The notes under the pieces are model-generated. The model ran no database searches. It saw nothing but the letters and a program-made list of their open reading frames with translations, and was not told the origin of the DNA. Shown piece after piece: positions 23,235 through 32,442 of a stretch of 38,516 bases of DNA. Every line of letters begins with the position of its first letter. Position 1 is the stretch's first letter. Position numbers and translations under genes: made by a program. Source of the stretch: an uncultured Alteromonadales bacterium (GTDB taxonomy: Bacteria; Pseudomonadota; Gammaproteobacteria; Pseudomonadales; Cellvibrionaceae); NCBI GenBank assembly GCA_937864365.1, contig CALMJT010000018.1:1-38516 (forward strand), in the 5' to 3' direction.

Positions 23235-24133
23235 CAGGATTTCTCCTCCAATTCTCTAAATTGGTATCGATGGAACAACGCTATAGGTATTAGCAGTAAT
23301 AGCAACATGATGGTTGCCACGGCAGATGCCACCGGCCAATCTCGGTTGCCGAAGAATTCACCCCACAACACTTTACCTATCATTAAAATTTCCGCACCGC
23401 CCAACAATTCCGGAATGACGAACTCACCGACCGCCGGAATAAAGACCAACATGGAACCGGCAATAATTCCGCCACGAGACAATGGCAACGTAATTGAGAA
23501 GAAACTTCGGATAGGGCCAGCACCGAGGTCCGCTGATGCTTCTAGCAAACGCGAATCGAGTTTTACTAGGTTGGCGTACAGTGGCAAAACCATAAACGGT
23601 AAATAGGTATAAACGATACCAATGTAAACCGCGAATTCGGTATTTAACAATCGGATAGGTTCATCAACAAAACCTAAGCTGATTAAGACATTATTAATAA
23701 TGCCGTTGTTTCTTAAAATTCCCATCCACGCGTAAATACGAATTAAAAAGCTCGTCCAAGACGGCAAAATAATCAGCATTAAACACAGGTTTTGAATGGA
23801 ACCTTGCATTCTGGCAATGCCGTATGCAATTGGATAACCAATGGCCAAACATAAGGTGGTTGAGATGGCTGCTATTTTTAGAGAGCTTAAATACGCATTC
23901 AGATACAGAGTATCGGTGAACAACCATAGATAGTTGCCAAAGTTTAAATTAATGACGAGTTTTTCGTTGGCGTATTCAAAAATAGCCGTGTAAGGAGGCT
24001 GTGCAATTGCCGCCTCAGAAAAAGATATTTTTAAAATAATTAAAAATGGCACAGCAAAAAATAATATTAACCATGCATAGGGTGGAAAAATTAACCACCA
24101 TTTTTTAAAACGTCGCCATTGGAAATCTTTCAT
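23234..24133 (-). CDS. potH: Polyamine ABC transporter permease PotH-type
   Basis: The 299-residue inner-membrane permease has a cytoplasmic basic start (RRFKKWW), six membrane segments and the EAA loop (LEASADLGAGPIRSFFSITLP). It is typical of PotB/PotH. It lies 84 bp after potG and overlaps potI by one base. AGAGA lies a few bases before its ATG. Confidence 0.92.
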   Translation of the reverse strand: MKDFQWRRFKKWWLIFPPYAWLILFFAVPFLIILKISFSEAAIAQPPYTAIFEYANEKLVINLNFGNYLWLFTDTLYLNAYLSSLKIAAISTTLCLAIGYPIAYGIARMQGSIQNLCLMLIILPSWTSFLIRIYAWMGILRNNGIINNVLISLGFVDEPIRLLNTEFAVYIGIVYTYLPFMVLPLYANLVKLDSRLLEASADLGAGPIRSFFSITLPLSRGGIIAGSMLVFIPAVGEFVIPELLGGAEILMIGKVLWGEFFGNRDWPVASAVATIMLLLLLIPIALFHRYQFRELEEKS

Positions 24134-24217
24134 GATATCTCTTTTTGGGGAATTGCAGATTAGCCAAAACGATCAACCGATAGTTAGCCCTACGGAATAC
24201 AAATCGCTTTAGAAAAA

Positions 24218-25384
24218 TTATTCGGTCAAAACAACGCTCGCGTTGTCATCCCAATAAACCCACACTGGGTCGTCCCATGTGAGCCGATCACCGGCCCATC
24301 GAATGTCGTTCATTTCAGTAACTGAAATGGTTTTTCCCGAGGGAGTCCGCACGTGATAAACCGAGTGCGAACCAAAATAAGCAATGTCTTTTACTACACC
24401 GCTTATGCAGTTGTATTGTTGATCGGGTTTCGTTTTTGATATGGAAATTTTTTCTGGGCGTAAGGCTACAGCGACTTCTTGACCCACAAAGCAGGTAATA
24501 CCATGACCGATGTAAATTTCAGTCTCGCAATCATCGCTGGTAATCGTTACGTAGCTGGGTTCGTCGTCTTTAACGGCGCCTTTTAATATATTTACAGAAC
24601 CAATAAATTCTGCCGTAAATTGGCTGTTGGGCTGTTCATAAATTTCGCTAGGAGTGCCAACTTGGCAAATTTCGCCGGCATCCATAATGGCAATGCGATC
24701 GGCCATGGTCATGGCTTCTTCTTGATCGTGAGTCACCATGACACAAGTAACGCCTAAACTATCAATAATGTTGGCAATTTCTAACTGCATACGTGCGCGC
24801 AGTTTTTTGTCCAATGCACCCATGGGTTCATCGAGCAACAATAATTTAGGGCTTTTAATTAACGAACGCGCGAGTGCAACACGCTGTTGCTGACCACCGG
24901 ATAATTGATGGGGTCTACGTTTGCGCAAATGCTGCATTTGCACAAGGTTAAGCATGTTAGTTACTTTTTCGGCAATTTGCGATTTATCGAGTTTATCTTG
25001 CTTTAAACCAAACGCTAAATTTTGCTCAACCGTCATGTGTGGAAATAACGCGTACGACTGAAACATCATATTGATTGGACGTTCGAAGGGTTCGTGATCG
25101 TTAATTCGCTCACCTTGCAAAATAATATCGCCCGAGGTTGGTGTTTCAAAACCAGCCAGCATTCTTAATAGTGTTGACTTTCCACAGCCAGAAGCACCTA
25201 ACAAGGCAAAGATTTCGCCTTTTTTTATGGTTAAATCAACAGAGTTAACCGCAGTAAAATCACCAAATTGTTTGCTAACTTTACGTATCGTTAAGTATTC
25301 CTCATCGGCATTTAAAATTTGATCAGGATTTGCGGAGACGGTTTTTCCAACATTGTGATTTTCAGCGGTATTCACAGCATACAC
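24218..25384 (-). CDS. potG: Polyamine ABC transporter ATPase PotG-type
   Basis: The 388-residue ATPase has Walker A GASGCGKST (63-71), the signature LSGGQQQR (161-168), Walker B LLLLDEP (181-187) and a switch His (VMVTHDQEE). The C-terminal TOBE-like regulatory domain (about 265-385) is typical of PotA/PotG. It energises the PotH/PotI channel. The start is ATG at 25384, 57 bp after the potF stop. A stable hairpin lies between the two genes. Confidence 0.94.
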   Translation of the reverse strand: MYAVNTAENHNVGKTVSANPDQILNADEEYLTIRKVSKQFGDFTAVNSVDLTIKKGEIFALLGASGCGKSTLLRMLAGFETPTSGDIILQGERINDHEPFERPINMMFQSYALFPHMTVEQNLAFGLKQDKLDKSQIAEKVTNMLNLVQMQHLRKRRPHQLSGGQQQRVALARSLIKSPKLLLLDEPMGALDKKLRARMQLEIANIIDSLGVTCVMVTHDQEEAMTMADRIAIMDAGEICQVGTPSEIYEQPNSQFTAEFIGSVNILKGAVKDDEPSYVTITSDDCETEIYIGHGITCFVGQEVAVALRPEKISISKTKPDQQYNCISGVVKDIAYFGSHSVYHVRTPSGKTISVTEMNDIRWAGDRLTWDDPVWVYWDDNASVVLTE

Positions 25385-25403
25385 TCAGACAAATTCGCAG
25401 AAT

Positions 25404-25423
25404 GCTCCTGCAAATGCAGGAGC
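25404..25423. promoter_or_regulatory. Intercistronic hairpin between potF and potG
   Basis: The perfect 8-bp stem GCTCCTGC/GCAGGAGC with a 4-nt loop has no T-tract after it. It could protect the potF message from 3' decay, so that more binding protein than ATPase is made. This is inference from position. Confidence 0.6.
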
Positions 25424-25441
25424 GACTTTCAAAGGGAAGGG

Positions 25442-26548
25442 TTATTGACCGGTTTTAATTTCGGTCCAAGCACGATTTAATACGCGATCGATTTTGGCGG
25501 GCTTAACGGTTGCGGTATACAACTTAGCCTTCACATCAGCAGGTGGATAAATAGATTCGTCAGACTTAATTTCTTCGTCAACAAATTCTAATGATGCGGT
25601 TACTGGATTTGGATACCAAATTTCGTTGGTGTTTTCAGCGGCGATTTCTGGCTTCATTAGGAAGTTCAAAAACGCGTGAGCCTCCTCGACGTTTTCGGCA
25701 TCTTTTGGAATACCAAACATATCAACCCAAAGAAGAGCACCTTCTTTTGGAATGATGTAACTAATTTCTATACCGTTATCGGCTTCCGCAGCATCGGCCT
25801 GTGCTTGAGCGATATCACCAGACCAACCTAAGCTAACGCAAATTTCGCCACCGGCTAAATCGTCAATGTATTTAGATGAATGGAAATAGGTCACCGATGG
25901 CGCTAAAGATTTGAGTAACTCTTTTGCAGGTGCGCTGCCTTGGTAATCTTTAATATCTTCCGAGTTTGGATCTTTACCTAAATAGTGTAAAGCAGCGGCA
26001 TAAACCTCTGTTGGAGCATCCAAGAATGCAACCCCACATTTGCTCAGTTTTTCTAGGTTTTCTTTTTTAAAGATCAGATCCCAAGAATCTAAAGGTACGT
26101 CTTCACCTAAAACTTCTTTAACTTTAGCTTCGTTAAAGCCGATTCCAGTAGTGCCCCACATGTAAGGGATACCGTACTTATTGCCTGGGTCTAGTTTAGA
26201 GAGGTTTTCCATGAATGATGCGTCAAGACCACTGAAGTTGGATAACTTTGACTTATCTAATGGTAGAAAAACGCCGGCTTGAATTTGGCGCGACATAAAA
26301 TCGATGGTAGGCACAACTACGTCATAGCCAGTGCGGCCTGCTAACAACTTGCCTTCAAGTACTTCGTTTGAATCAAACACATCGTAGGTAACTTTGATGC
26401 CAGTTTCTGCTTCAAACTTTTCAATAACATCCGCACCAATATAATCGCTCCAGTTGTAAACTTTTACGACTTTCTCTGCCAATGCATTGGTGCTGGCGAG
26501 CAACCCTGCTAGTGCGAATACAGCTAAAGTTGTTTGCTTCGATTTCAT
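25442..26548 (-). CDS. potF: Polyamine (putrescine-type) periplasmic binding protein
   Basis: The 368-residue protein has a signal peptide (to about LASTNALA-E). The mature start KVVKVYNWSDYIGADVIEKF is the hallmark of PotD/PotF/SpuD binding proteins. Later segments (YGIPYMWGTTGIGFN, CVSLGWSGDIAQA, FGIPKDAENVEEAHAFLNFL) match the family. It delivers polyamine to PotGHI. It has a strong ribosome-binding site, AAGGGGG, 7 nt before ATG 26548. Ligand choice among putrescine, cadaverine and spermidine cannot be fixed by reading, but the context favours putrescine. Confidence 0.94.
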   Translation of the reverse strand: MKSKQTTLAVFALAGLLASTNALAEKVVKVYNWSDYIGADVIEKFEAETGIKVTYDVFDSNEVLEGKLLAGRTGYDVVVPTIDFMSRQIQAGVFLPLDKSKLSNFSGLDASFMENLSKLDPGNKYGIPYMWGTTGIGFNEAKVKEVLGEDVPLDSWDLIFKKENLEKLSKCGVAFLDAPTEVYAAALHYLGKDPNSEDIKDYQGSAPAKELLKSLAPSVTYFHSSKYIDDLAGGEICVSLGWSGDIAQAQADAAEADNGIEISYIIPKEGALLWVDMFGIPKDAENVEEAHAFLNFLMKPEIAAENTNEIWYPNPVTASLEFVDEEIKSDESIYPPADVKAKLYTATVKPAKIDRVLNRAWTEIKTGQ

Positions 26549-26576
26549 TCAATAACCCCCTTCAGGATGTTTAAAG

Positions 26577-26598
26577 ATCTTCGACTAAGAGCGAAGAT
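26577..26598. promoter_or_regulatory. Inverted repeat in the potF leader
   Basis: ATCTTCG and CGAAGAT are separated by 8 bp, 29 bp upstream of the potF start. It may be an operator or a leader hairpin. Confidence 0.4.
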
Positions 26599-26731
26599 GA
26601 AATTTCAATCTACCTCAACATTAGAGGAAACAACCATCCTTGGAAAAAGACTTATTAAGAACCAATGTTTAAAAGTCCGAGTTGCAGTTTACGATTTCTA
26701 TATATTCTGTCTACGCAACGCCCGGTAATAA

Positions 26732-26758
26732 TTTGAAAAAAGTTTATCTTTTTTCAAA
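26732..26758. terminator. A/T-rich inverted repeat between spuC and potF
   Basis: TTTGAAAAAAG and CTTTTTTCAAA are perfect 11-bp arms around TTTAT, about 50 bp after the spuC stop. It could act as a weak terminator of spuC or as a regulatory site of potF. It is not GC-rich, so the call is tentative. Confidence 0.42.
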
Positions 26759-26807
26759 AGAGCGCCCATTAGATTAAAAACTTAATAACTTGGTATGAGT
26801 TTTAAAA

Positions 26808-28166
26808 CTAGGCTTTTAATCGTATCGCCAAATCATCGAGTGACTTGCGAGCACGTTCAACCAACAAATCGATTTCTTCTTTTTTAATGACCAATGGCGG
26901 GCTCAAAATCATTGTTGAACCAACACCGCGCATTACTAAACCATTACCAACACTGATGTCGCGGCACAAGGTTCCTACAGCGCCTTTGTTTTCAAAAAAC
27001 TCGTGCTTTGATTTATCTTTCATTAACTCAATAGCACCCAGTAAACCTAGGGTTCTTACCTCACCGACAAGTTCGTGATCGGCTAGCTGTTTCAGTTTGT
27101 CGGCAAAATAAGGCGCTAGTTCATTTTTAACGCGCTCAACAATGCCTTCATCTTTTAATATTTTTAAGTTTGCACTCGCAACCGCCGCCGCAGTTGGGTG
27201 ACCGGAATAGGTAAAACCGTGGTAAAACTCTTCGCCGCTACTTTTTAATGTTTCTGCAATGTGATCGGCAACTAAAACACCACCGATAGGCAAATAACCG
27301 CTGGAGAGACCTTTTGCAATCGCCATTAAATCAGGTTTAATTCCGAAATAATCGCTGCCAAACCATTCGCCGGTTCGACCAAAACCACATATAACCTCAT
27401 CGGCCACTAAAAGAATTTCATAGACATCGCAAATACGTTGAATTTCCGGCCAATAAGTTTCTGGTGGAATAACAACACCGCCAGCGCCTTGGATGGGTTC
27501 GGCAATAAAAGCTGCGACCTTATCTTCGCCAATGGCTTTTATTTTTGCTTCCAGTTCTTGAGCAACTCTTAATCCAAATGCGTTGGGATCTTCATCAAAG
27601 CCTTCGCCAAACCAATAGGGTTGGTTGATGCGCTCAATACCCGGCACGGGAAGATCACCTTGCTCGTGCATAGGCTTCATTCCGCCTAAACTCGCACCGG
27701 CAACAGTTGAACCGTGATACGCATTATTTCTGGCGATTATGACTTTTTTCTCGGGTTTCCCTTTACATGCCCAAAAATGGCGAACTAAACGGAAAATTGT
27801 ATCGTTGGATTCAGATCCAGAACCTGTGAAAAATACGTGATTAATGTGCGCGGGCGCAAGCTCACTTAACTGTCTTGCTAATTCGATGGTCGGCGGCGTC
27901 GTGCATTGAAAAAAGCTGTTGTAATAAGGCAGCTGGCGCATTTGTTCAGTGGCTGCGTTAATCAGCTCTTCTCTTCCATAACCAACATTTACGCACCAAA
28001 GACCTGCCATACCATCAAGAATTTTATTGCCTTCGGAATCATACAAAAATACGCCTTCAGCACGATCGATAACGCGCGTCCCTTTTTTGGCAAGATCACC
28101 ATGATCGGTAAATGGATGCAAATGGTGTTGCGCATCTAGCGCTTGGAGTTCGGCTGTGGTTGTCAT
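26808..28166 (-). CDS. spuC: Putrescine-pyruvate-type aminotransferase (class III)
   Basis: The 452-residue PLP enzyme has Lys285 in MAIAKGLSSGYLPIGG as the Schiff-base lysine and Asp256 in VADEVICGFGRTG. The start HHLHPFTDHGDL and TGSGSESNDTIFRLVRHFW are typical of SpuC-type polyamine:pyruvate transaminases. It would convert putrescine to 4-aminobutanal directly, an alternative to the gamma-glutamylated route. It follows the glutamine-synthetase-like gene by 10 bp, so the two form an operon. Confidence 0.9.
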   Translation of the reverse strand: MTTTAELQALDAQHHLHPFTDHGDLAKKGTRVIDRAEGVFLYDSEGNKILDGMAGLWCVNVGYGREELINAATEQMRQLPYYNSFFQCTTPPTIELARQLSELAPAHINHVFFTGSGSESNDTIFRLVRHFWACKGKPEKKVIIARNNAYHGSTVAGASLGGMKPMHEQGDLPVPGIERINQPYWFGEGFDEDPNAFGLRVAQELEAKIKAIGEDKVAAFIAEPIQGAGGVVIPPETYWPEIQRICDVYEILLVADEVICGFGRTGEWFGSDYFGIKPDLMAIAKGLSSGYLPIGGVLVADHIAETLKSSGEEFYHGFTYSGHPTAAAVASANLKILKDEGIVERVKNELAPYFADKLKQLADHELVGEVRTLGLLGAIELMKDKSKHEFFENKGAVGTLCRDISVGNGLVMRGVGSTMILSPPLVIKKEEIDLLVERARKSLDDLAIRLKA

Positions 28167-28176
28167 TCTGGGTTAC

Positions 28177-29538
28177 CTATACGTTGAGTAGCAAATACTC
28201 TCGCTCCCAAGAACTGATTACTTGGAAAAAAGTTTCGTACTCTTTATGTTTAATCGCTGAATAAGCGCGGACAAAATCGCGCCCTAGAATATCGGTTAAA
28301 GGATTGGGCTCCTGTAATCGACTGAGAGAATGCTCCAGTGATTTCGGAACATTCGAAGAAGGTAATTCGTACGCATCGCCCTGAATGGGATCTGCCGATG
28401 CTAATTTATGTTTTATGCCTAAATAACCGCTGGCTAAACTGGCTGCGATAGCCAGATAAGGGTTAACGTCTGCACCGGCAAAGCGTGCTTCAACCCGTGT
28501 GGATTCTGGCGTAGAAATAGGTACGCGCAAACCCGCGGTGCGATTATCAAAACCCCAATGGGTATTATTCGGCGCAGCATCGCCAAATAAGATTCGACGA
28601 TATGAGTTTACGTTTGGAGCGTAAAACAACATGGCATCGGGCGTATGCTGCTGCAAACCGCCCAGATAATTCATAAACAGCTCGCTGAGCTGCCCTTCAC
28701 TACCGGCGCTAAACACGTTTGCTTTGGTTTTAACATCTATCAACGACTGATGAATATGCATTGAGCTACCTGGCTCATTCTGCATAGGCTTAGCAAGAAA
28801 TGTTGCATAAACATCATGACGCAGAGCGACTTCACGAATGGTGCGCTTAAAAAGAAATACTTGGTCGGCTCTGGACAACGGATCACCGTGTTCAAAGTTC
28901 ACCTCCATTTGTGCGGCGCCAGACTCATGAATTAGTGTATCTACGTCTAATTCCATAGCGTCACAAAAATCGTACATCTCTTCAAACAGCGGATCGAATT
29001 CATTCACCGCGTCGATCGAATAAGATTGGCGCGCACGCTCGGGACGTCCCGAGCGACCAATCGGCGGCTGTAGAGGAAAATCAGCGTCGGTATTTTTTTG
29101 CACCAAATAGAACTCTAGCTCTGGAGCAACAATGGGCTGTAAGCCTTCTGCCTCATACAGTGCTAAAACACGTTTTAATACATTTCGCGGCGCTAAAGGA
29201 TGCGGATTGCCCTTAGCATCAAAGCAGTCGTGAATGATTTGTGCCGTTGGTTCATCAACCCAGGGCACCATACGAGTGGTCGCCGGATCGGGACGCAGAT
29301 AAAGATCAATATCTGCCGGATGGACAAGGCCTTCGATAGCGTCATCGTCGGGCCAATCGCCGGTGACCGTCTGAATAAATATGGCTTCAGGCAAACGTGT
29401 GCCTTCGCTATTTAAATATTTGCTGGCCGGTAAAATTTTGCCCCGTGCGTTTCCGGTCATATCCGGAACCAGAGCTTCAATTTCTGTAATTCTATTCTCT
29501 TGCAGCCAAAGTTTTAATTCTGCTTCGCTATTTATCAT
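28177..29538 (-). CDS. Gamma-glutamylpolyamine synthetase (glutamine-synthetase family), paralog 1
   Basis: The 453-residue protein has glutamine-synthetase fold motifs: VPDMTGNARGKILPA near the start, VAPELEFYLV with the metal-binding Glu, PGSSMHIHQSL, and NNRTAGLRVP with EARFAGADVNPYLA. Short length and genomic context point to PuuA/SpuI/PauA-type ligases that join glutamate to putrescine or another amine using ATP. It is transcribed with spuC. A second paralog lies at 31105-32439; the two probably differ in amine preference. Confidence 0.88.
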   Translation of the reverse strand: MINSEAELKLWLQENRITEIEALVPDMTGNARGKILPASKYLNSEGTRLPEAIFIQTVTGDWPDDDAIEGLVHPADIDLYLRPDPATTRMVPWVDEPTAQIIHDCFDAKGNPHPLAPRNVLKRVLALYEAEGLQPIVAPELEFYLVQKNTDADFPLQPPIGRSGRPERARQSYSIDAVNEFDPLFEEMYDFCDAMELDVDTLIHESGAAQMEVNFEHGDPLSRADQVFLFKRTIREVALRHDVYATFLAKPMQNEPGSSMHIHQSLIDVKTKANVFSAGSEGQLSELFMNYLGGLQQHTPDAMLFYAPNVNSYRRILFGDAAPNNTHWGFDNRTAGLRVPISTPESTRVEARFAGADVNPYLAIAASLASGYLGIKHKLASADPIQGDAYELPSSNVPKSLEHSLSRLQEPNPLTDILGRDFVRAYSAIKHKEYETFFQVISSWEREYLLLNV

Positions 29539-29822
29539 GTACTAACCAATTATTACCGTCATAAGCCGGTTAAAAATTTGAAACAATAAGTTCACTTATA
29601 TTTATATTGAAAGCTAAAACAGTCGTTTTCAATCAAAAAATATAAAGACCAATTCAATGGTAAAAATCGTTCTAATTACTCGAACAACATCAAAAATACG
29701 TTACTTACGATAAATTTTTAAATTGCTATTTTTTTATTACTCAGTTTTTCATAACGAAAGAGTCACATCTAAAAACATTAACAATCAAATACTTTTATCA
29801 ACAATTAAAAAAATTTAAATCA
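29539..29822. other. AT-rich intergenic region before the ligase gene
   Basis: It probably holds the minus-strand promoter of the ligase-spuC unit. A small inverted repeat, ATAAG-TTCA-CTTAT, lies near 29586-29599. No gene is seen. Confidence 0.45.
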
Positions 29823-30566
29823 TTAACCGAGTTTAGTTTTTCGATATTCTAAACATTGTGAGCGAAACCAAGAAAAAATAGCTCGATAAAAAGGCGTTTC
29901 GGTTACTAACCATTCTGGATGCCACTGCACACCCAGCACAGGCTTGCCTGGCGCACTGAACGCTTCAATTAAACCATCTTCTGCACGAGCTTCGACTCGC
30001 AATAAATTTGACAACTCTTTAACGCCCTGCCCATGCAAAGAATTCACATCGACCATTGGCTCATGCCAAATATCTGATAAAACGCCACCATCTTGAAGAG
30101 AAATTTTATGACTGAAAGCATATTGCTCAGCCAATGTTAAGGTTTTGTCTTCTCGATGATCGTTAAAACCCGGAGTGTGGTGAACTTGTTGATAAAGCGA
30201 ACCACCCAGCGCGACATTTATTTCTTGAAAACCGCGACAGATACCAAAGATAGGAACACCACGATCGTAAGCACTTTTAATTAGAGACAACGTTAATTGA
30301 TCACGAGCCTGATCAACAAGACTCGAGTCAAAAGGCTGTTCATCACTGTAGTGCTTTGGCTCTACGTTCGAATAACTTCCTGTTAGAACAATACCGTCAA
30401 CTAATGATAAATATTCCTCAACACTTACATTATTGATAGCTGGAATAATAACAGGCATAGCCCCAAGGGCTTGCGTGACCGCATTGAGATACTTTTCCCC
30501 AACGCAATGAAAATAGTGTGGCTCCAGAAGTTTTCTGCATGCTGGTAAACCAATAACAAAACTCAT
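29823..30566 (-). CDS. puuD: Gamma-glutamyl-GABA hydrolase (class I glutamine amidotransferase fold)
   Basis: The 247-residue protein has a nucleophile elbow FGICRGFQE (Cys110) and GVQWHPEW (His216, Glu218), completing the Cys-His-Glu triad of PuuD-like peptidase C26 enzymes. It would release GABA and glutamate from gamma-glutamyl-GABA. I chose the ATG at 30566 (MSFVIGLPACRK) because GAGGTT lies just before it and the family core starts there. The open frame extends upstream to 30635. It lies 284 bp before the paralog 1 ligase gene on the same strand. Confidence 0.9.
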   Translation of the reverse strand: MSFVIGLPACRKLLEPHYFHCVGEKYLNAVTQALGAMPVIIPAINNVSVEEYLSLVDGIVLTGSYSNVEPKHYSDEQPFDSSLVDQARDQLTLSLIKSAYDRGVPIFGICRGFQEINVALGGSLYQQVHHTPGFNDHREDKTLTLAEQYAFSHKISLQDGGVLSDIWHEPMVDVNSLHGQGVKELSNLLRVEARAEDGLIEAFSAPGKPVLGVQWHPEWLVTETPFYRAIFSWFRSQCLEYRKTKLG

Positions 30567-31104
30567 AACAACCTCTCGAACAACAATAACCAGACCGTTT
30601 AAAATATTCAACACATTAACACAAGGAAAATGCATTTAGCGCCTGAAGGAATTCTCAACAAGTCAAAAAATGTGAACTTAAGAGAATTAACATCATATTT
30701 TTTATGACTATTTCGTTGATTGAAAAATTCCTTAGCGGTTAAATGTTTACAGGTCTATTTTATTGTGTTTAATATTATCAACACATAGCCAGGTTTGTAC
30801 CAAATCGTACAACCTTGACCAATACTCGCAATTTCCTTTACTAAAACGCTATATAATCGGTCTCTGTTTTAAAATTAGACACCAACTTTCTAACGAACTG
30901 ACGCAAACTCGGTTCAAAACAAAACGTTGCGCACTTCCTATGTGCACTAAACGTATCACTAAATGTCATTACGCTCTAATAAATGACATTTTTAGAATTA
31001 AACCAGCTCTGTATTCGACAGAATTTGCTCGTTATTTCTCTATATTCAAGTAACTAAAATTATCAATTTCTAATGAATTCAAGCACAAAAAAGAATCGCA
31101 CCAA
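30567..31104. promoter_or_regulatory. Divergent control region, puuD / plus-strand puu operon
   Basis: This 538-bp region between divergent genes contains two inverted repeats. GGTTTGTAC ... GTACAACC is at 30792-30814. The perfect 10-bp pair AAATGTCATT ... AATGACATTT is at 30961-30991. They are candidate sites for the PuuR-like regulator. An open frame at 30763-31053 has low-quality composition and is not called. Confidence 0.55.
30961..30991. promoter_or_regulatory. Perfect 10-bp inverted repeat upstream of the puu operon
   Basis: AAATGTCATT (30961-30970) and AATGACATTT (30982-30991) are exact complements, centred 21 bp apart (two helical turns). It lies 114 bp before the ligase start. On the plus strand the second arm runs into TTTT, so it could also act as a small terminator or attenuator. 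Confidence 0.5.
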
Positions 31105-32439
31105 ATGTCTGACTCAATCCTTAAAATCGATGAATTAATTAATAATTATGAATATTTAGACCTACTTATACCCGATTGCAACGGCGTTATTCGCGGCAAA
31201 CGTTTACCGGTAGTCTACGCAAAAAAGGTATTTTCTCAGGGGGTACTTTTTCCGGCATCGTTATTCGCCGCCGACATTTGCGGTGAACCCTGCGAAGAAA
31301 CGCACCTCGGTTTTGAAATTGGTGATGCCGATTACAACTGCCCAGCAATATTAGAAACTTTAGTTCCGGTACCTTGGGCACCAAAACGTGCACAAGTCTT
31401 GTTAGACATGATTGACGATGACGGACGCTCTTTTGCGGTAAACCCGAGAGAAGTTTTAAAACGCTTACTCGCCAAACTCTCAGCACAAAACATTCTACCT
31501 ACTGTAGCGGTAGAACTTGAGTTTTATCTGCTGTCTCCCGATTGCGCAACCGAACCTCAAGCTCCGGTTAACCCAATTACTGGCGCGGTAGAAAAAAGCA
31601 GTCAAGTTTATTACATGGATGATCTTGATGCTTATGGTGAATTTATTGATGCCATTCAAAAAACCTGTGAAGAGCAGAATATTTTGGCCGAAGCTGCCAT
31701 TTCAGAATGTTCACCGGGACAATTTGAGATCAATCTAAGTCACAGCGATGACCCATTAAAAGCCTGCGACGACGCGATTTACTTGAAACGAGCAATAAAA
31801 AATGTCGCTCGACAATGTGGATACACTGCAACCTTTATGGCAAAACCCTACGGGCAGTTTTCCGGCAGCGGCACCCATGTGCACACCAGTTTATACAATC
31901 GCAAGGGTGAAAATATTTTTGCCCAAGACGAGCGGCATCTCCGCTGGGCGATTGCAGGTTTACAAAACACCATGGCAGAAGCCATGCTTTTATTCTCACC
32001 TCACGCCAACTCCTTCCGACGATTTCAACCCAATTCCTATGTTGCGCTGAATAATAGTTGGGGTTATAACAACCGCACCGTGGCTTTGCGCGTACCGGTT
32101 AGTGATGATCAAAATAAACGCGTTGAACACCGAATAGCTGGGGCCGACGCCAACCCCTATTTAGTAGTCGCCGCAGTTTTAGCGGGATTACATAAAGGTT
32201 TAATGGACGAAAAAGATTGCACAGAAGCCATTAGCGGTAATGCCTATAAACAAACAAAAGCAACCAACCCAAATCACTGGCAAGCAGCTTTAGCGATATT
32301 TGAGCAGAGTCAATGGGTCAGTGAGTATTTCGGTGAAACATTTCATCAAGTATTTACCGCTTTAAAACACGCGGAAATTAACCGCTTTAACCGACACGTA
32401 TCACCCTTGGAATGTGAGTGGTACCTCCAAACCGTATAA
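31105..32439 (+). CDS. puuA: Gamma-glutamylpolyamine synthetase (glutamine-synthetase family), paralog 2
   Basis: The 444-residue protein has the same motifs as the minus-strand paralog: LIPDCNGVIRGKRLP, VAVELEFYLL, SGSGTHVHTSLY, NNRTVALRVPV and EHRIAGADANPYLV. It heads a tight operon with puuB (3-nt gap) and aguA, which supports gamma-glutamylputrescine synthetase as its job: ATP-dependent joining of glutamate to putrescine. The ribosome-binding site before ATG 31105 is weak. A possible operator lies 114 bp upstream. Confidence 0.88.
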   Translation: MSDSILKIDELINNYEYLDLLIPDCNGVIRGKRLPVVYAKKVFSQGVLFPASLFAADICGEPCEETHLGFEIGDADYNCPAILETLVPVPWAPKRAQVLLDMIDDDGRSFAVNPREVLKRLLAKLSAQNILPTVAVELEFYLLSPDCATEPQAPVNPITGAVEKSSQVYYMDDLDAYGEFIDAIQKTCEEQNILAEAAISECSPGQFEINLSHSDDPLKACDDAIYLKRAIKNVARQCGYTATFMAKPYGQFSGSGTHVHTSLYNRKGENIFAQDERHLRWAIAGLQNTMAEAMLLFSPHANSFRRFQPNSYVALNNSWGYNNRTVALRVPVSDDQNKRVEHRIAGADANPYLVVAAVLAGLHKGLMDEKDCTEAISGNAYKQTKATNPNHWQAALAIFEQSQWVSEYFGETFHQVFTALKHAEINRFNRHVSPLECEWYLQTV

Positions 32440-32442
32440 GTT

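Noticed and set aside
30763-31053. 96-residue open frame in the puuD/puuA intergenic region
   Set aside because: No ribosome-binding site, unlikely composition, and it overlaps the candidate regulatory repeats.
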